The position numbers and the translations under genes are program-made. This document shows positions 33,999 to 46,077 of a stretch of DNA of 64,000 bases, in pieces. The stretch lies in contig NW_003314381.1 in NCBI RefSeq assembly GCF_000143415.4, positions 398,722-462,721 of the forward strand, in the 5' to 3' direction. Under the pieces are notes generated by a model, which was not told the origin of the DNA, made no database searches, and worked only from the letters and a program-made list of their open reading frames with translations. Source of the DNA: Selaginella moellendorffii. Its lineage: Eukaryota; Streptophyta; Lycopodiopsida; Selaginellales; Selaginellaceae. The first letter of the stretch is position 1; each line of letters opens with the position of its first letter.

Positions 33999-34689
33999 AA
34001 CAATGTTTTGCGTAAAAACTCAAGTGAGCCACTCTAACTCATATGGGGATTATAGTCATAAGGCCCTCTAGTTGTCACGCTAGACTTTAAAACCCACAAA
34101 CAATTGCAATGTGCCATCATCCTTGGGAATGGTATATTCAACCTGCAAATTTGATTAAGATCCAAAAGACTAAGAAAAAGAAAAAAGAAAAATACCTTGA
34201 AGAAATTTGCCTTGATTTCTAGGAGGCTCCTCCCCAATTTTGATTCCAAGTATCTTTACAGTTTGCCTAATGTATCAATTTGTAGCCCCAAAGAGATTCT
34301 CTAAAATATTTTACTATAAAAATATTTTAATGGTATGAGAGATATTTTTATATTGCCCCTTTTCCCTTGGAGGATAAATCACAAAGTTTAGTTAAGTATG
34401 TTGCCTCCTATTTGGCAACTCTACTAAAGAATATTACTTCATTCACTATAGTTTCTTTTCTTGGGTACATATCCTTGCTTTTTGAAAAAATAATGAAAAG
34501 ATGTTAAAATAAAAGCTAAAATAATAGGAACCTTGATAAATGGCTATATTGAATAGGATGAAAAAAAACACCACTCTATATATATAAAAAATGCTTGGGC
34601 TAAACCTTGATCAATGGCTATATTGAACAAAATGAAAAAAAACCTCCCCTATATATAAAAGAAATGTTAGGTAGATTTATAACAAATGC

Positions 34690-34875
34690 CTAGAGACTAT
34701 TTATCTCAACACTCCCTTTAGAAGATCCTATGAGCACAGTTTCCCATGGATAATTCAGCCCTTCATGCCCTGCCAAAAAATGCACCAAATCACTAAAAAT
34801 TGACCATGATATAAAAGCTTGGCTCAGGCATCCCAAGGGACAACTGTCACAAGTTCTTCCTCCAATCAATGACAA
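34690..34875 (-). other. Short frame conserved in all S copies
   Basis: A 61-codon frame (PLIGGRTCDSCPLGCLSQAF, then WSIFSDLVHFLAGHEGLNYP) is kept open at 34,690, 54,181 (+) and 60,617 (-), with several substitutions. I do not recognise the protein. It may be another captured exon or a remnant element gene. Confidence 0.35.
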
Positions 34876-35544
34876 TTTTGTGCCTCACACACATGTTTTC
34901 ATTTTAAGTTATTATCTTAAACGAGTTATTATCCTTATATAGTGTAAGGGTATATTGATGGATAGTTGAGATAGGGACATTGTGGAAAAAATAACATAAT
35001 ACAAGTATGTATTATGTTCATGCTTTCTTCCTCTATATTGATTTTTCTAGCACATTATTAAAGCTTATTATTTAACATATGAAGCCCTGAAATTTTTGTG
35101 TGGATTTTAAGGGAAAGAAGAGTGGGATATGATTGATTGCTTTATAACAAAAGCTGGAACACCAAAAGACTGGTGTATTCTAAGAAATCAACTACCTATT
35201 TATTTATATTGTTCTTGCATCTCTTTTTTTTTGGGTTTAATTTCATTACATTATAAATTTTGGGAACAGTGGATCATGTAATAGTAGATATCGAGGTGAT
35301 ACTTTCAAAAGTGATACCTTTTGTGTACAATAAAAAAAGTGTAATTGCACTTTGGTAATAATATGGATCATAAATTAGTAAAAAAAAAAGATGATATAGT
35401 TGCACATGTTACATAAAGTGTCTATTCATGTGAGATGTGCTGTGCAATTAAAACATGATTGTATGCATAATAATTTTGTGTGTAATTAAAAACAAGAAAT
35501 AAGAATAATCTGAATAAATAAAAACTATTTATTTTAATATCACT

Positions 35545-35752
35545 CGTGCCTAAAAGAAAGTCCAAGATGCTTAGGGTAAGAAAGAAAAGGAAATTTTGTT
35601 GAAATAAAAGTTTTATTTGATATAAATGTTTTTGAAAAAAAATATATTTTCTAAGTTGGAGCTGAAGTATATATATATATATCTATATAGAGAGAATCAC
35701 ATAAGTATATTCTCTCTTCAGGGCCCTAGCTAGAGCATGGTGTGCGGATGGT
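35545..35752 (+). promoter_or_regulatory. Copy of the CR leader and start codon inside segment S
   Basis: Blocks CTTAGGGTAAGA, GGAAATTTTGTTGAAA, ATATTTTCTAAGTTG, TATATTCTCTCTTCAGGGCC and GTGCGGATGG match, in order and spacing, the region upstream of CR copy 2 read toward its ATG. After ATGG the sequences diverge. Counterparts are at 53,330-53,535 (-) and 61,464-61,671 (+). Confidence 0.75.
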
Positions 35753-36540
35753 ATTTACGCAAGGTCTACTACTTCTTGTGTGGTTCCTTGTTTCCTGGAT
35801 GCATCTCGGTGTTCAGACCTTCCACTACAACAACATGAACAAGACATTGTTGATACTTAGGAAATATAAGTCGCCAATCCAGAAAATACCAATAACACCG
35901 ATAAATATGATTAACTTTATCAGACTACCAACAATAGACATCACGACCATAACCACATCCTCGCCCTTGTCTTTGAACTTAAGCAACAGTAACATCAACC
36001 TCCATTGGAACAGAACCATTTTTCATAGGAAATGGACTCTTGCTTCGTGTAGAGCTAAATATGTCAAAGTGAATCAAGCTATAAATGTTGTGGCTAACAT
36101 TTTGTCAAGATTTTGTAGGATTTGTACATGCACTTGCTCTAGCCATCCTTGACAATGCCCTTCACTTGACATAATGTTATGAAACATTGCCTCTTCCACT
36201 TCTCACTACACATCCTTTAGTTCCACTTCCTCAAATGCCAAATTGCATTACCGACTCATATGGCCCTTGACGAATATGATGTAATTTTTAGAAGACATCA
36301 TCACAATTGTTAGCATATTTAAATGCACGTTTAAATACGTCCAGGAAAATATTCCAACCCTCACAAATAACTACGCTCATACCATTATACCACTGTAACA
36401 CCATCTCTTGGAGATACGTGGGAAACTTATGCAAACATTGAGCATTATCCCAAAAATGATATGTGCCAATTATCGTGAAGTGATCAAACTAATAATACAC
36501 ATCATTCCCAAAATTCCCACTGAATAACTCTGGCTGGTAG
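35753..36540 (-). pseudogene. Ty3-type gag relic in S copy 1
   Basis: On the minus strand the segment reads KFPTYLQEMVLQWYNGMS, WNIFLDVFKRAFKYANNCDD and KLHHIRQGPYESVMQF, a typical retrotransposon gag core. The part toward 35,800 matches the gag C-terminal region with PMEID-like sequence in the unit 2 copy. Stops interrupt it. Confidence 0.7.
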
Positions 36541-36696
36541 GGTTTAGGGTTTAGGGCCAATATCAAGGGCCATATAAATCAAGGAAGTAGAGTTGAAGGA
36601 TGTGTAGTGATAAGTGGAAGAGGCAATGTTTTATAACGTTATGTCAAACGAAGGGCATTGTTAAAGATGGCTAGAGCAAGTGCATGCACAAATCCT
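36118..36696. repeat. Fold-back with telomere-like junction in S copy 1
   Basis: Arm 36,118-36,273 recurs as reverse complement at 36,563-36,696. The spacer includes the gag core and ends in GTAGGGTTTAGGGTTTAGGG (36,538-36,556), two to three units of the plant telomere repeat. The second arm and the TTTAGGG tract are absent from S copy 2. Confidence 0.75.
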
Positions 36697-37080
36697 AGCA
36701 GCAGGAGGAGCTGTACCACGTGCTGTGAATATTGCCATCAATTAAGTTTGATTGTTTAGTTGCAACTATATACCATCAATTAATTTCACCAACTACTGCT
36801 CCAATCAAAAGAGAAGGAGGTTGTTACTCTACCACGTAGATGAATGAAAATAAATAAATAAAAGAAAAAAAGTTGAGAAAAGCTAAAAGAAAAGGGAAAT
36901 CTAAACAATGGATCTACCCAACATTCTAATTAAAATTGCCTTTCATCTCCATCAGTGCGAATGCGTGGAATAAGGAAAGAGAATATAAAAAATCTGTATA
37001 TCAATTAGCCAAGAAACCTTAGTTTATGTATTAATCAAAATTGAAACTAACCCGACGGCTATTAAAATCCCAAATATTAA

Positions 37081-37964
37081 TATATAACATCATAATTGTA
37101 CACTTGGACCTCACAAAGAGTGCTATGCCACAACTCTGACAATTGTATATATATGGCAATGGTACATTATTTTCTCTTCCTTTCTTTTGTTTTGGTTTGC
37201 AGTCTAAACTAGGAGATGACTTGATACAAACTCCATGTCCTGAGACCTTAGCCCTTGACTGCACTAAACGTCTCGTGATGACAAACATAGCAAAGTGATG
37301 AGATTATTTTATTTGTTTACAGCCTCTTTTCTAATTTCTCAGAGCGCTCAAATGATGCACCTAAACGAAAGTTGAGAAGTTGGAAAACACTTAAGCGAGA
37401 GTGTCTCTAGAGAGTGTGCCGCAGCTCTCTACCTCAAGTTGGCCATCGTGCTTGCTTCTTCCAGAGGAGGAGGAGCTGGAGCGAGCTCGTCCAGTTCTTC
37501 CAGCTCACAATCGCCACCTCTGTGGTAAATCATCGGCAATCTCCCACGAAGGCATGCGGACTATCCACGCTCTTGGCTGAATGTGCATGTTCCTCCAGAG
37601 TCCAGCACACAATCTTGATGATTGTGGAGGTAGACTGCACAGCCTGCAAGTCGATGGTCACGGAGGGATCTTAATGATAAATGGCTTCAATATCTCGGAT
37701 TTTGCGGTTCCAGATCAAGGACGTGATAAAGGCTGCTTCCTTTCCCTACAGTCCCTGCGATGACCGGCTCGTCTCACCCACTTTCGGCTCCTTCGATATG
37801 GAGCGCCACTACTCCCACGAATCTGCTCGTCCCGGGCCCAGCTTGCCCACAAATCGATTTCCACGTGGCATGTCCAGCTGTACTGAACCATTTGAATTTA
37901 GACGAAGTCAAGTACATTCCAAACACACTTGTCAGCTTTATACATAACTAGTCTTCTTATCCCG
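37081..37964. repeat. Segment T, copy 1
   Basis: About 0.9 kb, GC-richer than S, directly 3' of CR copy 2. Copies are at 55,990-56,879 and 63,030-63,910. Frames of 60-90 codons exist on both strands but are not kept between copies: a 23-bp length difference near 37,600/56,505 breaks them. It could be a 3' untranslated region or the rest of a longer ancestral CR gene. No function is assigned. Confidence 0.7.
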
Positions 37965-40059
37965 CTACCCCTCATCCGATGGGAACACGAATTTAATTAA
38001 CGTCGAGGTTCTCAGCTTCGATCTGATGAGAACATCTGCTATGTCACCTGACCATGAAAACTGGTAGACAACACCAGGAACAGTCAAGACTCCGAGCCTC
38101 TGTGTGTCCATGTTGAGGATAGCAGGCAGAGAAGACATCACATGTGTTCGAAGACGCTGGAATAAAAAACAAAAAATACAACATTGACACAAATACTAGA
38201 TAACTGATGCCTACCTCGTTCACAAAAATTGTCAACTCTTTCCCAGCTAGCTTACCAGCCGTGCACTTGATACTCAAAGCAGTTTCCTCCTTCAATTCAG
38301 TGTGTACTGTGGTCCGAACGGCTTCGATCGATACGCCAAACACAGTCACGCCGTCTTCCATCTCCTTGCATTGTACACTTCCCTTTCCTGTTGGATTGTA
38401 ATGAGATGCAGGAAGAGACCAAACAAAATACCCATATAAGAACTTGCACGTACCTCCTCGCATCAACACTGTTGGGAACTTCGCCTCCCCCGATTTTCTG
38501 CTCATGTCCCCAAACTTGAGTCCTCCAGTATCAACTGTACCGTCCATCCTCGAACGGACAATGTCGAAGACCTCCTCGATGGTCGAGCAGCTGATCGAGC
38601 CGTTAACGTGATCCTGCATCTTGAGAGCAATCGTCATCTGGAAAGGCAGGTATGTCCTCTTTTTCTTCCGCTCAGGCGTCTCCTCTTTCTTGATCCACTC
38701 TGGACTTCTCGCTCGCTTCTTCGACTGCTGCTGCAGCGGCTGATCATCTGGAACATCTTCCACCACACACAAGGGTTCTGAATCCAAAGACTTGCCACCC
38801 TCCATCTTCACTAAAACGGCATACACTTGATCTTCCTCCTTCGTGCCTTGCAGGCCCGACGGAACGTCAGGATGCTCCCTTCTGAACGCCATCAGCAAAG
38901 AGCACAAGGCGTCGTAGTCGCTTTTGTTCATTGCTCTCTGCTTCAGTGCAGTCGAGATATGGAAAAGGACAAATGGGGGATACACCGAGTCTATCGGAGG
39001 GAATGACATGCTGCTAGGCTGTAGATAGTGGAGGCCAGGTACTTGCAGGTTGAGACTGTTGCCTGAGAAGAACTTCACGTCACGCTTCTCCAAATGCAGG
39101 CCAATGGCATCATCATTGATGCTACAGAAGTGACCACCCTGCGAGAGTCGGTGGTGAGCATAGCGTTCGAACAAGACCCAAGCTGCACTCTGCAGTGAAG
39201 GCAGTGCCCGAGTGCACTCCATCCAGTCCTTGATCTGTCCCTTGTAGCATGCAATGGCGAAACAATCTACAACCCACTCCGAAGTGAAGGAGATATGATC
39301 CACACAGGTAAAGTCCAGACTTGGCCAGGAAACAGAGGTCTCTGGCAAAAATAATGCACGGTAAATGTTGAGCTCTCCCACTTTCACAGCATGGTTCACA
39401 GCCATGCCTATCATGTTGTATACAAGTTCCAAAGGCATGAAGTAGTACCTCACGATTGGCCCGGCTATGTAGTAAGTCGCCCAGAAGTCGACGTGCGACT
39501 TATCTGCGTTCTCGGGCGCCGAGAAGTAAACCTGCTGCAACTCCTCGACAGACCAAGGAGGCATGTAAAGCGCAAAGAAGTCTATCTCATTGATGAGTTT
39601 GAGCGCGTCCACCCAATTGCTCTCCTCCGGTGATGCAAAGAGCACAGTATGTCTAGCGAAGTTCCCAACAAACTCCTGATCCGTGAGAAGCCAAGCCCCC
39701 GGGATTTCGTAATCCTCTTTAGAACCGGGCGCGTAACTCCCATCCGGTTTGAAGATGTAAACCCTCTTCTTCTTTTTTTCGACGAGCTGAACTATCACGG
39801 CCGGTATCCCTTCTTCACTGAGGAGCCGTTTCAGGACGTACCACAGAAAGCACGACTTGCCAATTCCAGGGTTTCCTGATATGTGGATGTAGCTCTTGCC
39901 CAGGCTTGCGAGCTCTCTCATGTCGGCATAGAGATCCTCATAGCATTCCCGTATCCACACTTTCCGCTTCCTCCTGGCGATGGGAGGGAGATCTATCCAC
40001 CTACCATCAGGGTCTGTCGCTGCATGCCCATCATCCCCAACTGGCGCTATCGATTCCAT
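37965..40059 (-). CDS. CR P-loop NTPase, array copy 2
   Basis: Exons 38,454-40,059, 38,215-38,387 and 37,965-38,156 code for 656 residues, colinear with copy 1 at an exact offset of 7,030 bp for the introns. Walker A GNPGIGKS, Walker B-like AWLLTDQE, MPPWSVEEL and the basic KKRARSPEW region are intact. The C-terminus ends KFVFPSDEG, which I take as the native end because copies 2 and 3 agree. Differences from copy 1 are scattered single substitutions (for example ESIAP versus ELIAP, NEIDFF versus NARGFF) without stops. That suggests recent duplication and possibly kept function. Confidence 0.8.
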
Positions 40060-40222
40060 CCGCACCTCTCTCCGGCTAGGGCCCTAAAGAGAGAATATAC
40101 CTGATATGCTCCAGCTCAACTTAGAAAATATATTTGTTTTAAAAATAATTATATCAAATCAAACTTTTGTTTCAACAAAATTTCCTCTTTTTTTTACCCT
40201 AAGTGTCTTGGATTTTTTTTGG
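40060..40222 (-). promoter_or_regulatory. Leader/promoter of CR copy 2, shared with segment S
   Basis: The longest preserved CR leader: from the ATG upstream it has TATATTCTCTCTTTAGGGCC, ATATTTTCTAAGTTG, TTGATTTGATATAA, GGAAATTTTGTTGAAA and CTTAGGGTAAAA, each with a counterpart in S at 35,545-35,752. No classical TATA box stands out beyond TATATTC. Confidence 0.65.
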
Positions 40223-40512
40223 GCAGCATAATGGAATTTTAGTAGCCATTAGGTTAGTTTCAATCTAGATTAATATATAAACTAAGGTTTTTAGGCTAAT
40301 TGATATGCAAATTTTTTATATTCTCTTTCCTTATTCCATGCATTCACACTGATGGAGATGAAAGGCAGTTTTAATTAAAATGCTAAATAGATCCATTATT
40401 TAGATGTCCCTTTTCTTTTAGCTTTTCTCAACTTCTTTTTTTTTACTTATTTCTTTTCATTCATTTACGTGGTAGAGTAACAACCTCCTTCTCCTTTGAC
40501 TGGAGCACTAAT
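40223..40512. repeat. Segment S, copy 2 (inverted), left part
   Basis: Reverse complement of about 36,785-37,070. It is interrupted at 40,512 by the large LTR element and resumes at 52,442. Confidence 0.85.
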
Positions 40513-41408
40513 TGTGTACTCAGCCTGGTTTGAGAAACTTGAGTCATTGGCTTGCACTTGTTAGTATTAAGAACCCCTGCGATATTGAGATTGGTCTCTC
40601 AATATTATTTGAATGATAGTTTATTGTGTCTACCAAACACCCTCGTTATCATTCCCTTTGTGTTAGTTTCACTTTAGTCCCAAATGCTATTTATGGAAAG
40701 TGTTTAGATTTATTCATTTGGCATATCTACGGAATGTAGAGATTGTTTTGAACACAATGGTGTTTGTCCCGTGTCCAAATTCACAATCTAGGAACATTCC
40801 ATATTTAGTAAGTTTCAAGCTTGTCCCAGAGATTAACTCCTGATATTAAGGAAGGTTTGGGGTGAAAGCCCAAAGCATGTGTTCCTCAGGGGGGGTTCCA
40901 AATGTATAGTAGGGATAGTGGGTAAGTCGGGCATGGCCGACCAACCTAAGGCATAGTCTAACTCTCGCTTGCGTGCTTGTCATTATTTTGCGTCGGGCTT
41001 GGGTCTAAACCTAAATTGCTAGTTGGTGGGGTACCTATATCCTCGCATTAAGCCACCGGTATGCTGAAATAGTGCCAAATTTTGTTTGGCTCCATTTTGT
41101 GTGTTGGTTCTAGCATTGGGATGCTAGTTGCTCTAGGATTGTTCCAAGTCGCTCCGAGCTCCTGTCCCTTCGCTCCTTGGGCTGTATGCTCGGGAGTTAC
41201 TCTGTGGTTCGGTTCCATCACTCCTTGGCTCTATGCTTAGGAGTTTGGCATCGTTCTTTCGTTCAGTGGCCCAAGGCCCTGAACCTCGGGTTCTGCACCA
41301 GACACGTGGCATGTGTCACGTGGCATAAAGAAGGTTTATGTTCTGCTTCGTGGTGTTATCCTATAGTAAATCACTATAGGATAAAAGGTAAAAACCACGT
41401 GCGCTACA
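40513..41408 (+). repeat. 5' LTR of the large element
   Basis: It begins TGTGTACTCAGCC and ends GTGCGCTACA. Shared landmarks with the 3' LTR include GAAACTTGAGTCATTGGCTT, TGTCCCGTGTCCAAATTC and ATCCTATAGTAAATCAC. Several small indels separate the two. Confidence 0.85.
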
Positions 41409-41410
41409 TT

Positions 41411-41422
41411 TGGTATCAGAGG
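41411..41422 (+). promoter_or_regulatory. Primer-binding site of the large element
   Basis: TGGTATCAGAGG is complementary to the 3' end of initiator-methionine tRNA, two bases after the LTR. Confidence 0.85.
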
Positions 41423-44334
41423 ATATGTCTTAGCGAGTACTTGGGCAACTAGTCTCATTGCATACACAGAAATGAAAACGATGATCCGAGTGGGTACACA
41501 TTTGGGTGCAAAGACTTCACAATCGTTCCTTAGATATGGATTTTGGTTACCTTTTCGTACTAAAGTAATGAGCTTGTGCTTGGGCTCATAAGTTGGATGT
41601 AAGGTGTTCTATTTGAATGAGTTTGCGCTTGGGCTCATAAGTGAGGCACATTAGCAACTTGAGGTTACACTTTGAATTGGCAGGATTAATATTAGCCTAT
41701 CGATGGTTTCATGAATTGTTCCATGTACCGTGAGTGAAAGAAACCTTCCCTGGGTTTGTTATGAGTGGCAAATAAGTTGGTCCATAGCTATTTAGCACGG
41801 CACTAGTGGATCCTTCCTAGGTATGATTACAAGTGGATCAATCAAGACTGTAGGGATTAATCTATTGATTCAAATAGTCATTGCCGTGCTCTCTTATGAA
41901 CTTTTCTTGGATTAGACTGAAGGCAGTGTGAATGCAAGTTGGAGGTTTAGTAAAAAATGAGACCGAAAAGAGAGTTGTCAGGGACAAAGGATCAAACACG
42001 TAAATCATTTTGTCTTTTTGGAGAGATGATTTAAAACGAGGTGTTGTTCACAATATGCAATCAAGATTCCCTACCTTAATGCATGTTAAAAATTATAATC
42101 TTGCAAGTGGTGAGTCATGGGATGGATAGTGGTGAAGTGTTATACCATTTTGTCTAGGCTTGCTATTGAAGACTTAGGTTGCAATGCTCAATTCTTTTCC
42201 GAGGAATCTTGCTATTGCTCCTTGAATAGCTTGGTGTTGGATTAGTTTTGAGTTTGGTCGGAAAGAGAGTAGTATAAGCTTGTCCATGTTGTGAACAAAA
42301 GTTAGTGGTGTTAAGTGTTGTAAATCTTTATTGGTGGAGTGTGGCATTTATGGTGTATTTTGTTGAATAGAGTTGGCATTTGATATTCACATAAATTTTT
42401 GTAGTAGTGACATAGGTGCTACTCATAGTGTTACTCAATTGATGACCAAGTCATTGTGATACTTATATCATATCCATGTGATAATGAGAAATGTGTTTAC
42501 AAAGTTGCTTGGGTAAACAATAATCAACCCCAAAGTGGTTGATATTGAAACTGGTCTACTTACATAAAGTAGCATTGTAGTAGCTTTGACTGAATTCTCG
42601 ATGGTGGTTCATTATGCTAAGCATAAGTTGGTACTTTGTTCCTTGAGGGTTTGCCTATAAGGTATTGGAAAAGAGTTGTAGCATTCACTTGTTATGGTTT
42701 GTTGGTTGATCCATTAGCACTTGGAGTAAATTTTTGGATGGAGAAGATGTGTAGTTGAGGCATTGATATCGCTGGCATTTGTGTTAGTGCAAGTGGCATT
42801 GTTATTTCGAGTGATGAGGAATTTTCCTTAGACCTTGATTTTTCATGTCATTTTTCTTGTTAGTGTTTTGGCTTCACATTGGATCTTGAAGGTGGTTAAA
42901 GAAGAGCATTACTGCAATATGGATATCTGAAGATATGGTCTTCATGATCAAGCCTTGGATGTTCATTTTGTATTTTACGGATGTCAATGTTAGATTCAGA
43001 AAAATGGGCAAAAGATATTCGAAGCTTAAGCATATTGTTGGATCATGAGAATTTGTGTTGAGGTGAACCTATGTGAAGTTGTTTGTAAGAGGAAGTTGGA
43101 TGAGTCTTAAAATTTTGCATTCCTGGACTGAGAGTCATTCTTTCTCTAAGATGGAAAATTTTCCACAAATTTGCTTAGACTTATCCAATGGCTGAGCTGT
43201 TGATCACTTTGTTCGAAAACCATTCTATTTTCGTAAGCCAATACAAACTAGTGAAGGGGTTGGAGTTGACCTTGGTTAGCTTAGACCTTAGTAAGTGGTT
43301 TGTATGATGCGACCTGAAAGGGATACTAACTTTTAGGGCTAAAGCAATTGAGTTGGATAAAGTTTGGAGTTGGTGTAGAAAAGTAGCCATTGCACTTTTT
43401 TAAAAAGGTGACCTTTGTGCCTTTCTTCTATAGCATTTTGCTTAGTGGCAAGTTGTATCTTGCATTTCATTAAACTCTATAAGACTAGTGAGCTTTCACT
43501 GATCTTAACTTGGTCTTGATGGTTTTGCATGTTGGTTGAGGATAGTGATGTCCAACTTAGTTGTTTAATGTTAAGATGTTAGTACCCATACTATAGCCTT
43601 GTTAGTGAGGAAGTTGTGTACCGATATGAGTTCATCTTATGGTCTCCCTTTGGTTTCGACTGAGTGTTGATAATGCATAGCTAGCTTCTTCAAAGGATGC
43701 TCAGAGATATTGGCTAGACGTGTTGGTGAGCTTATTTTAGTTGAGTTAGATTTGAGTGGCCATTTAGTTTGTGCTTGTTCATGTTCCTATATTTCGTACC
43801 TGAAGTATTATGTTTATATTGAACAAGTATATAATTTGATGATGCGAGTTTAATGTTGGGTCTTGTGAAGGTAAGTTGAAGAATGGTTGTTGGTTGCTTT
43901 GCAACTAATGATTGCTTGTAGACTTTGCTAAAGACTGTTAACACTTGCTTCACTCAATAAACTTGCTTTACCGAATGGTGTTGCAGAGGATTGTGTCATG
44001 GCTTAGATGGTTTTTCCATGTTAGCATGTCGATTCTTCTATTGATATCATTTGGTTACGTGTTGGATTTCATGGAGTTTTGGATGTGGTGAATCACTCCT
44101 TGATGATGTGTTAATTGAAATTGAGTATTGTTGGAGGATTAGTCTCAGATACTGATTAATGTATCTTCGACTTTGGTTAGCTTAGTTGCTAAAGAGTTTT
44201 GAGTGGTGATTCACTCTTGCTTTCTTCTAACTTTGTTATAGTGTTGATGGCATTGAAGTGATGCCTTGTCATTGACACTGTTAATGTTAAGATTTGAGTG
44301 AAATCAAATTTCTCTCCTTAGGATTGATATTGTG
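41423..44334. other. Interior of the large element, left part; no gene seen
   Basis: T/G-rich DNA dense in stops. The phrase GCTTGGGCTCATAAGT occurs twice near 41,580-41,645. No gag or pol motif is found. Confidence 0.5.
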
Positions 44335-44695
44335 TGTCAAGACCCCTGACAAGATCAAGATTGGAAAATGCAAAAAGACAAAGAGAAAAGCTAGTGGAAA
44401 CAAAGAAGAAGCCTTAGACTGGCGTTGATTCAGATTGTGGAGAAATGGAACAAGGCTAACCTATATATACTATAGGTTGATGAAGCTCCACCACTCTTGG
44501 ATCGAGGACGGCCTAAATATAGCTGAGGTCGAGGAGGCGCCACATCATCATCAGGAATGTGGCTCAAGACTCAGGAATCGGGAAGTGTCTCAAGAGTCAG
44601 GAATAGGAAAGTGTCTCGAGAGTCAGGAATGTGGTCTGTAGGTCAGGAATCCGGCGAGAGTCAGGAATGTGGCAAGAATTGGGGGATTCCTGATA
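44335..44695 (-). repeat. Chromovirus 3' LTR
   Basis: 361 bp. It holds several short AGTCAGGAAT repeats, one unit (about 26 bp) more than the partner LTR. Confidence 0.93.
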
Positions 44696-44706
44696 GCACC
44701 CCCTCC

Positions 44707-44991
44707 TCAAGAACGAGTGGAACGAGGATGTGAACGAGAACGAAGAGGAGGATGGGATAAGCGGCGAGGGATGGGAGATGGAGAAAAAGAATGAGGACTG
44801 GGACGAGAAGGATAGCGGCGGTGGAAGTCATGAACAAGGTCAGGAGAATGAAGCAGGTTGTCTGCAGGTTCCCAAGTGCGTTCCTCAGGTCCGTAACCCT
44901 TCCAGTCCACCAGATAGTAGAGTTTAGACCGTGAAATCTTGGAATCAAGGATGTCCTGAACCTTGTACTCAGACCCATCCTCGAGCTGCAC
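44707..44991 (-). pseudogene. Chromodomain of the chromovirus polyprotein
   Basis: The frame contains YKVQDILDSKISRSKLYYLV, then DWKGYGPEERTWEPADNLL, the chromodomain pattern with aromatic and acidic residues in place. In chromoviruses this integrase extension steers insertion to histone-marked chromatin. It is separated from the integrase by in-frame stops near 45,195 and 45,404. Confidence 0.9.
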
Positions 44992-45405
44992 TGGTGAAGG
45001 CGGAGGAATGACCCGATTTGCAATAGGACTGGGAATATAAGGCTCAAGGAGAGAGGAGTGAAAAACGGGGTGAATTTGATATGAGGAGGGAAGTGTAAGG
45101 CGATAAGTGACAGGATTAATGATGGCAGTGATAGGGAAAGGACCAAGGCGTTTGAAATCGAGTTTTGGACAGGGCCTGGTGGTGGAGATATTTCACCTGA
45201 GGAGCCAGACTTTATCCCCGATATTGTAAGGGGGACAATCTTGACGATGGATATTGGCAAATGTTTTATGAAATTCCTGAGCACGATGGAGGTGGAAGGA
45301 GATGGAGTTGTGGATTTCCTGGAGGTTGGAGATAAATGCCTCAGAGCGGGGATTTGAACGAGAGGATTCAGATGGAGAAGGAAGTGAGAGATTGAATCGG
45401 GGATT

Positions 45406-46077
45406 TCAGCCAGAGTTTGCAAAGAAGGGGGAAACTCGAAGAGAGGAGTGAACAGAGTTGTTATAGGAGAACTCAGCAAGGGGAAGGATATCGAACCAGT
45501 TATCCTGATGATAGTTGATGAAGCACCTCAAGAATTGTTCCAACGTCTGAATCGTTCGCTCGGATTGCCCATCAATTTGAGGATGATATGCCGAAGAGAG
45601 GTTGGCCTTCACTCCAAGCAGCTGCAAAAACTGTTGCCAGAAATGAGAGATGAACTGAGGCCCCCGATCCGAAACCACATCTGTAGGAATCCCATGAAGT
45701 CGGAAAATTTCCCTAAATACCAGTTTTGCCATGTCCTCGCCCGAAAACTCCTTGGTACATGGCAAGAAGTGCGCCATCTTTGTGAAGCGATCCACCACGA
45801 CTAAAATGCTGTTGAAGCCTCTAGAACTCGGAAGATCACTCAAGAAATCCATGGAGATGGATTCCCAAGGACCTGAAGGGACCGGAAGGGAACGAAGCAA
45901 ACCTGAAGGAAGGTGGCGAGGTACCTTATTCCGGGCACAAGTGTCATAGGAGGTAACAAAAGCTTTGATGTAGTCGTCCATGTGAGGCCACCAAAAGTCC
46001 CATGCAACTAGCTCATAGGTTTTCACAATGCCGAAGTGACCAGCAGTCGGGCTATCGTGGCACGCCATCAGGACCAA
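45406..46077 (-). pseudogene. Chromovirus integrase region
   Basis: The catalytic DDE core is readable: SISMDFLSDLPSS, then TDVVSDRGPQFISHFWQQ, then AYHPQIDGQSERTIQTLEQF. The upstream zinc-binding part (CHDSPTAGHFG, then DTCARNK) is present. The frame ends at a TGA where the family has a coding codon. Confidence 0.92.

Noticed and set aside
36538-36556. True telomere or chromosome end
   Set aside because: Only two or three TTTAGGG units inside a repeat, with ordinary sequence on both sides.
37414-37951. Coding frames in segment T
   Set aside because: Frames exist on both strands, but a 23-bp difference between copies breaks them and no domain is seen.
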